From positions 124,001 through 188,000 of the forward strand of contig NZ_JAMTCG010000005.1 in the NCBI RefSeq assembly GCF_024171725.1: 64,000 nucleotides of DNA, in the 5' to 3' direction. Positions 8,924 through 18,678 of the stretch are shown here, one piece after another. The notes under the pieces are model-generated. The model was not told where the DNA came from, ran no database searches, and worked only from the letters and a program-made list of their open reading frames with translations. How positions within the stretch are numbered: the first letter of the stretch is position 1; each line of letters begins with the position of its first letter. Position numbers and translations under genes: made by a program. This stretch comes from Williamsia serinedens (lineage in GTDB: Bacteria > Actinomycetota > Actinomycetes > Mycobacteriales > Mycobacteriaceae).

Positions 8924-9036
8924 CGTGCCTCGCCTTCATCAGTGCTGGATCCCCTGTGCGCCCCCAGCGCCCAGCCAGACTAACGAACGGCTCCGCGATG
9001 TCCGGCGACGCCGTCGGTGGCGTGCACAATGAGGCG

Positions 9037-9453
9037 GTGACGTCATTCGGAGACCTGCTCGGACCGCAACCGACCCTGCTGACCGGCGACGACGAGGCCG
9101 AGTCGGACCTGCTGAACGGCACCGCCGCCGAGGCCGTCGCCGCGGCGCACCCGACGGCGTCGATCGCGTGGGCGCAGCTCGCCGAGGACGCGCTCGCGTC
9201 CGGCGCGACCATCACCGCCTACGCCTACGCGCGCACCGGCTACCACCGTGGACTGGACCAGCTGCGACGCCACGGATGGAAGGGCTTCGGCCCGGTGCCG
9301 TGGAGCCACGAGCCCAACCGCGGGTTCCTCCGCTGCGTGGGTGCGCTGGCCCGGGCGGCGCAGGCCATCGGCGAGCAGGACGAGTACCTGCGATGCCTCG
9401 ACCTGCTGAACGACAGTGACCCCGCCGCGGCCGGCGAGCTCGGACTCGCCTGA
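9037..9453 (+). CDS. DUF3151 protein (Rv0360c-like)
   Basis: A cytoplasmic protein of 138 residues with no signal or transmembrane segment. The start MTSFGDLLGPQPTLL and the block GYHRGLDQLRRHGWKG...PWSHEPNRGFLRC are characteristic of DUF3151, a family restricted to Actinobacteria. It is helical and resembles TPR-type folds; no activity is known. GTG at 9037 gives the usual family N-terminus. An in-frame GTG at 9022 is possible but adds only five residues. CACAAT at 9025-9030 lies 6 bases before the start, a possible leaderless promoter. Divergent from the Rv0361-like gene, as in M. tuberculosis. Confidence 0.85.
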   Translation: MTSFGDLLGPQPTLLTGDDEAESDLLNGTAAEAVAAAHPTASIAWAQLAEDALASGATITAYAYARTGYHRGLDQLRRHGWKGFGPVPWSHEPNRGFLRCVGALARAAQAIGEQDEYLRCLDLLNDSDPAAAGELGLA

Positions 9454-9481
9454 TCCGGATCGGTCGCACCCGCGCCCGCGG

Positions 9482-10600
9482 GTGACGGTCGACACGGCAC
9501 TCGAGACGGTCCGGCGCCGACAGAACGCACTGCCGACGCCGATCCGCACCCGGACACGGCGCGTCTGGTACTCCCTGATCCCGGTCCTGCAGTGCGCCAT
9601 CGCCGCCGGGGTCTCCTGGGCCGTGGCGCACGACGTGATCGGTCACTCGCAACCGTTCTTCGCGCCGATCGCCGCGGTCATCTCGCTCGGGGTGTCCCTC
9701 GGCCAGCGTTGGCGCCGTGCGGTGGAGATGGTGGTCGGTGTCACCGTCGGGATCGGTGTCGGCGACCTCATCGTCAGCCTCATCGGGACCGGCGCATGGC
9801 AGATCTCGGTCGTCGTGGGTCTCGCCATGACCGTCGCGGTCGCCGTCGACCGCGGACCGCTCGTCCCGCTGCAGGCGGGCAGCTCGGCCGTGCTCGTGGC
9901 GACGTTGCTGCCGCCCGGGGGACCGGCGGGGGTCAACCGCATGGTCGACGCGCTCGTCGGCGGTGTCATCGGCGTGCTGATCGTGGCGCTGGTCCCGACG
10001 CATCCGGTCCTGCGCGCGCGGCGTGACGCCGCCGCCGTGCTGCACACCATGGCCGGGGTGGTCGACGGGATCGTCGACGGACTCGGTGCCCGCGACGTCG
10101 AGATCGTCTCCGGCGCGCTGAAGCGGGCCCGCTCGACGCAGGGTGCCATCGACACCATGCGGTCGGACCTCAGCGGTGGTCGCGAGATCAGCCGCATCTC
10201 ACCGCTGTACTGGAACTCCCGCCGGCGTCTGAGTCGCCTCGAGGCGACTGCCGACCCCATCGACAACGCCGTCCGCAACCTCCGGGTGCTGGCGCGGCGT
10301 GCGGTCTCGGCCATCCAGGCCGACGAACCGGTGCACGACGAGGTCGTCGACGTCGTGGCCGACCTCGTCGGGGCGCTGGATGTGTTGCGCCGCATGCTTC
10401 TCGCCGATCCCGGGGAATCGCCCGACGGCGCCGACGCGGCACGCGTGCTACGGACCATCGCTCGGAAGGCGAAGCCGGAGTTGGTCGCCGGAGGAGGCCT
10501 GTCGGAGACGGTGATCCTCGCGCAGGTGCGCTCGATTGTGGTCGACCTGTTGATGGTCTCCGGTCTCAAGCGGGAGTCCGCGCTGGCGACGCTGCGCTGA
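9482..10600 (+). CDS. FUSC-family (aromatic acid exporter-like) membrane protein
   Basis: A protein of about 372 residues with an N-terminal block of roughly six membrane segments (about residues 25-175, including FFAPIAAVISLGVSLGQRW and ALVGGVIGVLIVALVP) and a helical cytoplasmic C-terminal half. This is the architecture of FUSC/YccS/AaeB-type proteins, thought to export aromatic acids or related compounds. Start choice is uncertain: GTG 9482 (MTVDTALETVRRRQ) gives a clean N-terminus, whereas GTG 9416 overlaps the DUF3151 gene and adds a Pro/Ser-rich leader. Substrate unknown. Confidence 0.8.
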   Translation: MTVDTALETVRRRQNALPTPIRTRTRRVWYSLIPVLQCAIAAGVSWAVAHDVIGHSQPFFAPIAAVISLGVSLGQRWRRAVEMVVGVTVGIGVGDLIVSLIGTGAWQISVVVGLAMTVAVAVDRGPLVPLQAGSSAVLVATLLPPGGPAGVNRMVDALVGGVIGVLIVALVPTHPVLRARRDAAAVLHTMAGVVDGIVDGLGARDVEIVSGALKRARSTQGAIDTMRSDLSGGREISRISPLYWNSRRRLSRLEATADPIDNAVRNLRVLARRAVSAIQADEPVHDEVVDVVADLVGALDVLRRMLLADPGESPDGADAARVLRTIARKAKPELVAGGGLSETVILAQVRSIVVDLLMVSGLKRESALATLR

Positions 10601-10623
10601 CGTCGTCACACACGTCCGCTCCG

Positions 10624-10656
10624 CGCGAGCAGAGGGCAATGCTCCCTCTGCTCGCG
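10624..10656 (+). terminator. 13-bp stem terminator after the FUSC gene
   Basis: CGCGAGCAGAGGG at 10624-10636 pairs perfectly with 10644-10656 around a CAATGCT loop. It begins 23 bases after the FUSC stop and separates that gene from the CDF promoter. No T-tract. Confidence 0.75.
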
Positions 10657-10683
10657 TATGTCGGACGTTTGCGACGGGCGCGC

Positions 10684-10722
10684 TTGCCATACATGCGTGA
10701 CCACGCATATGTTAGCGACATG
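10684..10722 (+). promoter_or_regulatory. Leaderless promoter with a dyad operator in its spacer (CDF gene)
   Basis: TTGCCA at 10684-10689 (-35) and TATGTT at 10708-10713 (-10) are 18 bp apart. The expected transcription start, 7 bases after the -10, is the A of the ATG at 10720, and no Shine-Dalgarno is present. Between the boxes lies ATGCGTG-AC-CACGCAT (10693-10708), a perfect 7-2-7 dyad overlapping the -10. A site here suits a MerR-type activator or an ArsR/SmtB-type repressor, both common for metal exporters. No regulator gene is adjacent. Confidence 0.65.
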
Positions 10723-11634
10723 GGACTGGGTCACGATCACGGCCACGGCGCGCCGACGGCGGACGCCGCGACGCGCCGGCTGTGGCCGATGGCCGTCGGG
10801 ATGGTCGTCATCGGGACGTTCTTCGTCGTCGAACTGACGGTCGGGATCGTCGTGAACTCGCTGGCCCTCATCGCCGACGCCGGTCACATGGCCACCGACG
10901 TGATCGCCATGGCCATGGGTCTCACCGCGTTGCTGCTCGCCCGGCACGGCAGCGCCACGGGGGAGAAGACGTTCGGGTGGCACCGTGCCGAGGTGTTCAC
11001 CGCGGTCGCCAATGCCGTCCTGCTCATCGGCGTCGCCGTGTTCGTCCTCTACGAGGCGGTCGAGCGGCTCGGTACGGATCCGCAGGTGCCGGGCCTGACG
11101 CTCGTGATCGTGGCCCTGACGGGCCTCGCGGCCAACCTCGTCGTGATGCTGCTGCTCCGCGCGGACGCCCAGGACAGCATCGCCGTCCGCGGGGCCTACA
11201 TGGAGGTCCTCGCCGACGCGGTGGGAAGCATCGGGGTCCTGGTCGCCGGCGTGATCGCCATGACCACCGGCTGGGGTTACGCCGATCTCGTCGTCGCGGT
11301 GCTCATCGCGCTGTGGGTCGCACCGCGGGCGATCAAGCTCGCCGCCGACGCACTGCGGATCCTCAGCCAACGCGCCCCCGCACATGTCGACGTCGACGCG
11401 GTGCGCGCCGACCTCGCGGCCCTGCCGCAGGTGCACGACGTGCACGACCTCCACGTGTGGACGCTGACCACCGGCATGGACGTCGTGACCGTCCACCTCG
11501 GCAGCGACGCCGACAACGCGGACGTGCTCACCGCGGCCCGTCGGGTCCTCGGCGAGCACGGGCTCGACCACGCGACGGTCCAGGTCGATCCCGTCGACAT
11601 GCAGAAGCGCTGCCATCGCGACCTGACCTGGTGA
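10720..11634 (+). CDS. Cation diffusion facilitator (zinc/cobalt/cadmium-type exporter)
   Basis: A protein of 304 residues with a His-rich cytoplasmic N-terminus (GHDHGHG), about six membrane helices and a C-terminal cytoplasmic ferredoxin-like domain (residues about 215-304). CDF proteins exchange protons for divalent metal at the inner membrane. The TM2 metal site is intact (H-x3-D in DAGHMATD). In TM5 the matching site reads E-V-L-A-D, with Glu where many zinc CDFs have His, which may affect metal choice. The ATG at 10720 fits the leaderless promoter; longer frames would start inside the promoter. ZitB/CzcD-like by overall sequence. Confidence 0.93.
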   Translation: MGLGHDHGHGAPTADAATRRLWPMAVGMVVIGTFFVVELTVGIVVNSLALIADAGHMATDVIAMAMGLTALLLARHGSATGEKTFGWHRAEVFTAVANAVLLIGVAVFVLYEAVERLGTDPQVPGLTLVIVALTGLAANLVVMLLLRADAQDSIAVRGAYMEVLADAVGSIGVLVAGVIAMTTGWGYADLVVAVLIALWVAPRAIKLAADALRILSQRAPAHVDVDAVRADLAALPQVHDVHDLHVWTLTTGMDVVTVHLGSDADNADVLTAARRVLGEHGLDHATVQVDPVDMQKRCHRDLTW

Positions 11635-11674
11635 CCCCTATTCCGGTGGCGCTCGGGCGCCGTGGCGCTTCACC

Positions 11675-12301
11675 ATGTCCCGCGTGACCGCCGAACTCGA
11701 CCGCCTGCACCGCAAACCCGAGCGTGGCGGTGACCGCGCGGTGCTCGATGCGCTCCTCGACGAGGTGATGGTCGGGACGCTGAGCACCGTCGTCGACGGT
11801 CTGCCGTGGTCGGTGCCGATGCTGTTCGCCCGCGACGGTGATCGCATCGTCCTGCACGGGTCCACGGGTGCCGGCGCACTGCGACATGTCGCCGAGGGGG
11901 CGTCGGTGACGTTCACGGTGTTCGCGCTCGAAGGGATCGTCGTCGCCGACAGCCTGTTCGACCACTCCGCCAACTATCGCTCGGCCGTCGTCCGCGGGAC
12001 GCTCGAGCCGGTGCGTGACGACGCCGCCTCCGCGCTGAACGTGTTGAGTGACAAGCTGATCCCGGGTCGGGTCACCGAGGTCCGCGGTCACACCCGCAAG
12101 GAGGTCGCCGCGACGACGACCCTGGTGTTGCCCATCCTCGACGGACAGTGGATCGCGAAGGCGCGCAGTGGACCGCCCGGTGCACCCGAGGACGCGTCGG
12201 CGTGGACCGGTGTCGTCCCCGTCCGGACCGTGTACGACCCTCCGATCACGGCAACCGGTGACACGCCGCCGGAGTCCGTGCGTCGGCTCGCCCGAGGCTG
12301 A
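11675..12301 (+). CDS. Pyridoxamine 5'-phosphate oxidase-like flavoprotein
   Basis: A protein of 208 residues with a split beta-barrel fold. The N-terminal half (MVGTLSTVVDGLPWSVPMLF, DGDRIVLHGSTGAGALRHV) matches the FMN-binding Pyridox_ox_2 group, sometimes described as nitroimidazole-resistance-like. There is no signal peptide. True PNPOx activity is unlikely because this subgroup is usually found outside B6 pathways. The ATG at 11675 is 40 bp after the CDF stop and no clear RBS is seen, so co-transcription with the CDF gene is possible. The flavin or F420 preference cannot be told from the sequence. Confidence 0.8.
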   Translation: MSRVTAELDRLHRKPERGGDRAVLDALLDEVMVGTLSTVVDGLPWSVPMLFARDGDRIVLHGSTGAGALRHVAEGASVTFTVFALEGIVVADSLFDHSANYRSAVVRGTLEPVRDDAASALNVLSDKLIPGRVTEVRGHTRKEVAATTTLVLPILDGQWIAKARSGPPGAPEDASAWTGVVPVRTVYDPPITATGDTPPESVRRLARG

Positions 12302-12365
12302 GGGCGGACGCCATCGTCCACAGGCGGCGGTCGATGCAGACGGGGGTCACCCGCCGGGCGCCGTG

Positions 12366-13148
12366 TCAGCGCCAGAAGACGACGAGCTGGTAACCCAGCG
12401 AGGCCAGGGTCGACGGGACGCCCGAGCGGTCGAAGAACCAGTAGATGACGTCGAAGAATGCGCGGTTGACCGGCGGCAGCAGCAGCAGGACGAACACGAT
12501 CAGGAAGCCGTACTGACCGACCTGCGCCATCGACCGTCGGGTCTGCGGGGACAGATACGGCTCGACGGCCCCGTAGCCGTCGAGACCGGGGACGGGGAGC
12601 AGGTTGAGCACCGCGGCGGTGATCTGCAGGAACGCGAGCATGGCCAGGGCCGACCACAGGTTGATCGTCGCGAAGTCGATCGAGTCGAGCCGGGTCCGCA
12701 GCACGGCCAGCAGGATCACCGCGATGACGACGTTGGCGGCCGGTCCCGCCAGCGACACGATCGTCCGCTGGACCCGGCTCATCGCCGCGGTGTTCACGTA
12801 CACCGCGCCACCCGGGAAACCGATGCCGCCCAGCAGGATGATGACGAGCGGCAGGGTGATCGACAGGCCGGGGTGCGCGTACTTGCGGGGGTCGAGAGTG
12901 AGGTAGCCGCGCAGCTCGGCGTTGGCGTCGCCGAACGCGAAGGCGGTGACCGCGTGCCCGAACTCGTGCAGGCACAGCGACACCACCCAACCGCCGACGA
13001 CGAGCATCAACGCGCCGACGATGGAGGTGGCGTTCCGTCCGGGATCGGAGTTCGCGAGCACGACGCCGCCGGCGACGGTCACCGCGACCACGCCGAGGAA
13101 CACCGGCCCGGGCCGGACCGAGCGCGCGATCTGCGTCGCCGTGCTCAC
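12366..13148 (-). CDS. Site-2-type (M50) membrane metalloprotease, Rv0359-like
   Basis: A protein of 260 residues with about six membrane helices. The zinc motif HEFGH lies in the first helical hairpin (about residue 57) and the second metal region is LNLLPVPGLDG (about 185), equivalent to the NPDG element. This is the compact M50B group without PDZ domains. The GTG at 13148 overlaps the stop of the upstream Rv0358-like gene by 4 bp (GTGA), so the two are translationally coupled. The M. tuberculosis pair Rv0358/Rv0359 beside purA has the same order as I recall it. Its substrate is unknown; an anti-sigma factor or small membrane protein would be typical. Confidence 0.88.
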   Translation of the reverse strand: MSTATQIARSVRPGPVFLGVVAVTVAGGVVLANSDPGRNATSIVGALMLVVGGWVVSLCLHEFGHAVTAFAFGDANAELRGYLTLDPRKYAHPGLSITLPLVIILLGGIGFPGGAVYVNTAAMSRVQRTIVSLAGPAANVVIAVILLAVLRTRLDSIDFATINLWSALAMLAFLQITAAVLNLLPVPGLDGYGAVEPYLSPQTRRSMAQVGQYGFLIVFVLLLLPPVNRAFFDVIYWFFDRSGVPSTLASLGYQLVVFWR

Positions 13149-13828
13149 GGCCGCACCAGGTTCCAGTCCTCGGCGTGCCGGTAGACGGTCGACCGATGGA
13201 CGGGTCGCGGTGCGCGAACGCCGTCTCGCTCGACGACGATGTCGATGCCGCCGGTCTGTACGGCGCGTCCCGCGACCCACTTGGTGCGGAAACGGCGGGG
13301 AATCGCCCCCTCGACGCCGGGTTCGTGTGCCGTCGGCCGGATACGGACCTCGTTCGCCTCCCCGGAGAACAGGCGCTCGCTGTCGACGTAGGTCTCACCG
13401 GTGAACGGCCCGTCCACGCCGCGATGCGATGCCTCGCCGACGATGACCACCGCGGCGTCGTCGCGGATGAGCGGCAGCGTCGACGCCGCGCCGGTCAGGG
13501 CGAGCTGCGCGGCGTCGTCGCCGTGGGGCAGCCCATAGACGCCGGTCGCGGGGGTCGCGGTCGGCGCCACGTAGGCGACCTCGAGGTCGAGACGCTCGGC
13601 GATCATCAGCCGCGAGACGACGCCCGCGAGGATCGCGTCGGGGGTGTCGGCACCCCCGACGACCACCACCCGCACGACGTCGAGTGGTGCCGCGGCCTTG
13701 GCGACCGAGGCACGCAGGTCGTCGCGGGTGAGCGAGGTCCGGATGACGGGGAAGTCGGCGAATGCGGCGGGGACAGCGGCGTCGGACGCCGCGATGACGG
13801 CCGGCCGGGCCGGACTCGGCGCAGTCAT
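13145..13828 (-). CDS. Conserved protein of unknown function (Rv0358-like), coupled to the M50 protease
   Basis: A soluble-looking protein of about 227 residues with no signal or transmembrane segment. It begins with a possible nucleotide-fold strand and loop (VRVVVVGGADTPDAIL, about residues 55-70) and has alternating beta/alpha character. I do not recognise a catalytic motif. Two ATGs compete: 13837 (MSAMTAP) has GGAG directly abutting it, whereas 13828 has the same GGAG at a 9-base spacing, so 13828 is preferred. The 4-bp overlap with the M50 gene suggests a functional pair. purA is divergent. Confidence 0.72.
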   Translation of the reverse strand: MTAPSPARPAVIAASDAAVPAAFADFPVIRTSLTRDDLRASVAKAAAPLDVVRVVVVGGADTPDAILAGVVSRLMIAERLDLEVAYVAPTATPATGVYGLPHGDDAAQLALTGAASTLPLIRDDAAVVIVGEASHRGVDGPFTGETYVDSERLFSGEANEVRIRPTAHEPGVEGAIPRRFRTKWVAGRAVQTGGIDIVVERDGVRAPRPVHRSTVYRHAEDWNLVRP

Positions 13829-13875
13829 GGCCGACATCTCCGATTCGTTCGGTGCGCGGCCGCCGCGAGTCAGTG

Positions 13876-15234
<1,359 letters not shown>

Positions 15235-15235
15235 C

Positions 15236-15281
15236 CCGGGCGGAATGCCCGGTTCGTCTCGGGACCGGCGCGACCGGTCTC
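15236..15281 (+). terminator. Two consecutive hairpins after purA
   Basis: CCGGGC/GCCCGG (15236-15241 with 15247-15252) is followed by GGGACCGG/CCGGTCTC (15261-15268 with 15274-15281, one G-T pair). Tandem stems directly after a stop are a common termination arrangement here. Confidence 0.6.
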
Positions 15282-15475
15282 GTGCAGACGCCTGCGATGT
15301 CGGTGTCGGCGTGACACAGTGAAGGGGGTCGCCCCCACGCCCCAGCCCGGCGTCGCCGCGACCGTCGACCGCACCGTGTGGCGAGCAGAGCCCACGCGGT
15401 TCCCGCCGTGACACCCTCCCGACCGCGTCGTCGTCGTGCGCGTCGGGGTGTGTGCGCCCGCTCGAGGGAGCAGCC
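15282..15475 (+). other. 194-bp leader region before formate dehydrogenase
   Basis: No gene is evident. GGGGG-TCG-CCCCC at 15324-15336 is a short hairpin just after CACAGT (15315-15320), a possible weak -10. GGGAG at 15466-15470 is the RBS for GTG 15476. I compared it by eye with the molybdenum-cofactor riboswitch and did not find a match. Confidence 0.4.
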
Positions 15476-18400
15476 GTGCCGGACAAGAGCTCATCGCCCC
15501 ACGTCGAGAACGCGTCCGCGGTACCCGACGCCTCCGACCCACCCGTGCGGTCCGAGAGGTCCGGTCCGCACCCCGATTTCCGCCCGCTGTCGCAGGACGC
15601 GGCGGCCGATCCGCCGCGCGACGTCGAGATCGTCGTCGACGGCCGCGTGATCCCCGCGGTCGCCGACCGCCCCGCGATCGAGGCCCTCATCGCCGACCAG
15701 GGGCAGAAGTGGCCGCGCGTCTGCTACCACCCGGCGCTGGGTGCGCTGCAGACCTGTGACACCTGCATGGTGGAGGTCGACGGCGAGATGGTCCGCGCCT
15801 GCGCGACCACCGTGACCGCCGGACTCGAGATCGGCACCGAGGGCGTGTCCGCCGACGCGCGGGAGGAGGCGGCGCAGCGTCTCATCCGCAAACACGTCCT
15901 CTACTGCACCATCTGCGACCACAACGACGGCGCGTGCGAGCTGAAGAAGGGTGTCGAGGCCGCCGGACTCACCCATGAACGGAACCCGTTCCGGCCCAAG
16001 CCCTACGAGATCGACGACAGCCACCCGTTCTACCGGTACGACCCCGACCAGTGCATCCTCTGCGGCCGCTGTGTCGAGGCGTGTCAGGACGTGCAGGTCA
16101 CCGAGACGCTGTCCATCGACTGGGAGTCCGACAACCCGCGCGTGCTGTGGGACGGCGGGTCGCCGGCGGGTGAGTCGTCGTGTGTCAGCTGCGGGCACTG
16201 CGTCACCGTCTGCCCGTGCAACGCGCTGATGGAGAAGACGATGCTCGGCCGCCACGGCCTGTTCACCACGTGGCCGGAGGAGACCCGCGGTCCGGCCATC
16301 GACATCGTCAAGGGCGTCGAGCCGACCACCGGCTACCTGCCGCTGTACGCCCTCAGCGACGCCGAGGCCACCGCCCGACAGGCCGTCACCGACGTGACGA
16401 AGACCGTGTGCACCTACTGCGGTGTCGGGTGCAGCTTCGACGTCGAGACCCGCGGCCGCGAGATCCTGCGCATCCAACCGCAGCACGACGGTCCCGCGAA
16501 CTCCATCTCGACCTGCGTCAAGGGCAAGTTCGGGTGGGACCACATCAACGCGCCCGACCGGCTGACCCGACCGATCGTCCGGCGCGGCAACCGATTCGTC
16601 GAGGTCTCGTGGGCCGAGGCGCTCGACCACATCGCCGAGAGGATGGGCGCGATCATCGAGCGGGACGGATCGGACGCCGTCGCCGTCATCGGGTCGTCGA
16701 AGGCGACGAACGAGGAGTCCTACCTGACCCAGAAGCTGGCGCGACAGGTCTTCGGGACGCACAACACCGACAACTGCTCCCGCTACTGTCAGGCGCCGGC
16801 GACCCAGGGACTGTGGCGGACGGTCGGCTACGGCGGTGACGCCGGGTCGATCAGCGACATGGAGCGGGCAGCACTGGTGCTCGTAGTCGGGTCCAACACC
16901 TCCGACTCGCACCCGGTGATCGCCGCCCGGCTGCGCCGCGCGCACAAGCTGAACGGCCAGCAGCACATCGTCGCCGACCTGCGCGAGCACGGCCTGGCCA
17001 AGCGGGCCGAGGTCTTCATGCGGCCGAACCCGGGCACCGATCTCATCTGGCTGTCCGCGGTCGCCCGGCACATCCTCGACGAGGGATGGGCCGACGAGGA
17101 CTTCCTCGCCGACAAGGTCAACGGCCTCGACGAGTACCGGGAGTCGTTGGCGCCCTTCACCCTGGAGTACGCGCAGGAGCGCACGGGCATCCCCGTCGAC
17201 ACGCTGGTCGACGTCGCGCGACGGGTGGCGACGGCCGACTCCGTCGTCGCGCTGTGGGCCATGGGTGTCACCCAGCACCACATGGGATCCGACACCTCGA
17301 CGGCGATCTCGAACCTGTTGCTCGTCACCGGCAACTACGGCCGTCCGGGAACGGGTGGCTACCCGCTGCGCGGGCACAACAACGTGCAGGGCTGCAGCGA
17401 CTTCGGGACGATCAACACGTTCTACACCGGCTATCAGCCGATCGACGACCCCGAGGTGAAGGCGAAGTTCGAGCGGGCCTACGGCCGTGAGTTCTCCACC
17501 GAACCGGGCATGGACAACCACGAGATGGTCGACGCCGCCCACGAGGGCCGGTTGAAGGGCCTTCTCGTGATCGGCGAGGAGCTCGCCCTCGTCGACGCGA
17601 ACATCCACTACGTGCAGGAGGCGATGGAGAACCTCGAGTTCTGTGTCGTCTCCGAGTTGTACTTCTCCCGCACCTGCGAGTTCGCCGACGTCGTCCTCCC
17701 GGCGGCCGCGTCGCTGGAGAAGGACGGCACGTTCACGAGCACCGAACGCCGCATCCAACGCCTCTACAAGGCGATGGAGCCGATCGGGGAGGCCAAGGCC
17801 GACTGGCAGATCCTGCAGGACATCGCGCGGCACATGGGTCATGAGTGGGGGTACACCCATCCGAGTGAGATCATGGACGAGATCGCCTCGCTGACACCGT
17901 TGTTCGCGGGTGTCCGCTACGACCGGCTCGAGGGCTACGACTCGCAGCAGTGGCCGGTCGCCGCCGACGGGACCGACACACCACTGCTGTACTCCGACGG
18001 CTTCCACTTCGACGACGGCCGGGCGCGCTTGTACCCCTTGGACTTCCGTGAGCCGGTCGAGAAGCCCGACGAGAAGTACCCGTTGCACGTCAACAACGGT
18101 CGCGTGCTGGAGCACTTCCACGAGGGCAACCTGACCCTGCGGTCTACCGGCCTGACGCACATCGTCCCCGACACCTACGTCGAGATGTCCCGACGCACCG
18201 CCGAGGAGTACGACGGTCTGGCGACCGGTGACTGGGTCCGGTTGGTCTCGCGGCACGGTGAGATCACCGCGCGGGTGTTGTTGTCCGACGAGGTCGCCGA
18301 CGACCAGCTGTGGGTGCCCATGCAGGCCGCCGAGATCAACTCGCTGACGTCCAACGAGGTCGACCCGGACTCGCACACCCCGGCGTACAAGGAGATCGCG

Positions 18401-18640
18401 GTGTACCTCGAGCGGGCGGACGGCCCGCAGGAGGTGCGCGGTGGGTCCCGACGCGGCGCGGACCGCGGCCGGATGGGCTCGCGGGACGTGCACGGCCACC
18501 CGACGGGACCGCCGCTTCCCCGCAACCACCACCGCTATGGGCACCCGACGCCGCAGGCCGGGGTGGAGACCCCTCGCAAGTGGGACCGTCCCGACTACGT
18601 CCTGCCGCCCGAGCCCGAACCGGGCGACGCGCGCGCCTGA
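15476..18640 (+). CDS. Formate dehydrogenase, NuoG-like molybdopterin subunit (ForE/YrhE type)
   Basis: A protein of 1054 residues with no Tat signal, so cytoplasmic. In order: a variable N-terminus; a [2Fe-2S] ferredoxin-like domain (C-x-H...TCDTC); a NuoG-like segment (LYCTICDHNDGAC); two [4Fe-4S] sets (CILCGRCVEAC, CVSCGHCVTVC); the proximal cluster of the Mo/W-bis-MGD domain (CTYCGVGC); the catalytic domain; and a C-terminal molydopterin-binding domain (HVNNGRVLEHFH...). The Mo ligand is Cys438 (codon TGT) in NCSRYCQAP, so no selenocysteine. The next residue is Gln, where classical enzymes have His. The DUF1641 gene after it matches the Bacillus YrhE-YrhD and Staphylococcus ForE-ForC arrangement. 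Start GTG 15476 follows GGGAG. It should oxidise formate; the electron acceptor is unknown. Confidence 0.92.
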   Translation: MPDKSSSPHVENASAVPDASDPPVRSERSGPHPDFRPLSQDAAADPPRDVEIVVDGRVIPAVADRPAIEALIADQGQKWPRVCYHPALGALQTCDTCMVEVDGEMVRACATTVTAGLEIGTEGVSADAREEAAQRLIRKHVLYCTICDHNDGACELKKGVEAAGLTHERNPFRPKPYEIDDSHPFYRYDPDQCILCGRCVEACQDVQVTETLSIDWESDNPRVLWDGGSPAGESSCVSCGHCVTVCPCNALMEKTMLGRHGLFTTWPEETRGPAIDIVKGVEPTTGYLPLYALSDAEATARQAVTDVTKTVCTYCGVGCSFDVETRGREILRIQPQHDGPANSISTCVKGKFGWDHINAPDRLTRPIVRRGNRFVEVSWAEALDHIAERMGAIIERDGSDAVAVIGSSKATNEESYLTQKLARQVFGTHNTDNCSRYCQAPATQGLWRTVGYGGDAGSISDMERAALVLVVGSNTSDSHPVIAARLRRAHKLNGQQHIVADLREHGLAKRAEVFMRPNPGTDLIWLSAVARHILDEGWADEDFLADKVNGLDEYRESLAPFTLEYAQERTGIPVDTLVDVARRVATADSVVALWAMGVTQHHMGSDTSTAISNLLLVTGNYGRPGTGGYPLRGHNNVQGCSDFGTINTFYTGYQPIDDPEVKAKFERAYGREFSTEPGMDNHEMVDAAHEGRLKGLLVIGEELALVDANIHYVQEAMENLEFCVVSELYFSRTCEFADVVLPAAASLEKDGTFTSTERRIQRLYKAMEPIGEAKADWQILQDIARHMGHEWGYTHPSEIMDEIASLTPLFAGVRYDRLEGYDSQQWPVAADGTDTPLLYSDGFHFDDGRARLYPLDFREPVEKPDEKYPLHVNNGRVLEHFHEGNLTLRSTGLTHIVPDTYVEMSRRTAEEYDGLATGDWVRLVSRHGEITARVLLSDEVADDQLWVPMQAAEINSLTSNEVDPDSHTPAYKEIAVYLERADGPQEVRGGSRRGADRGRMGSRDVHGHPTGPPLPRNHHRYGHPTPQAGVETPRKWDRPDYVLPPEPEPGDARA

Positions 18641-18678
18641 CCACCCCGAGCCGAACCACTCGTCGAGAGGCCCCACCG

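Noticed and set aside
15282-15475. Molybdenum-cofactor riboswitch before formate dehydrogenase
   Set aside because: Only a CCTCCC segment and a 5-bp hairpin are present; the conserved Moco core is not recognisable.
16787-16789. Selenocysteine in formate dehydrogenase
   Set aside because: The codon is TGT (Cys), the frame has no internal TGA, and no SECIS-like element is needed.
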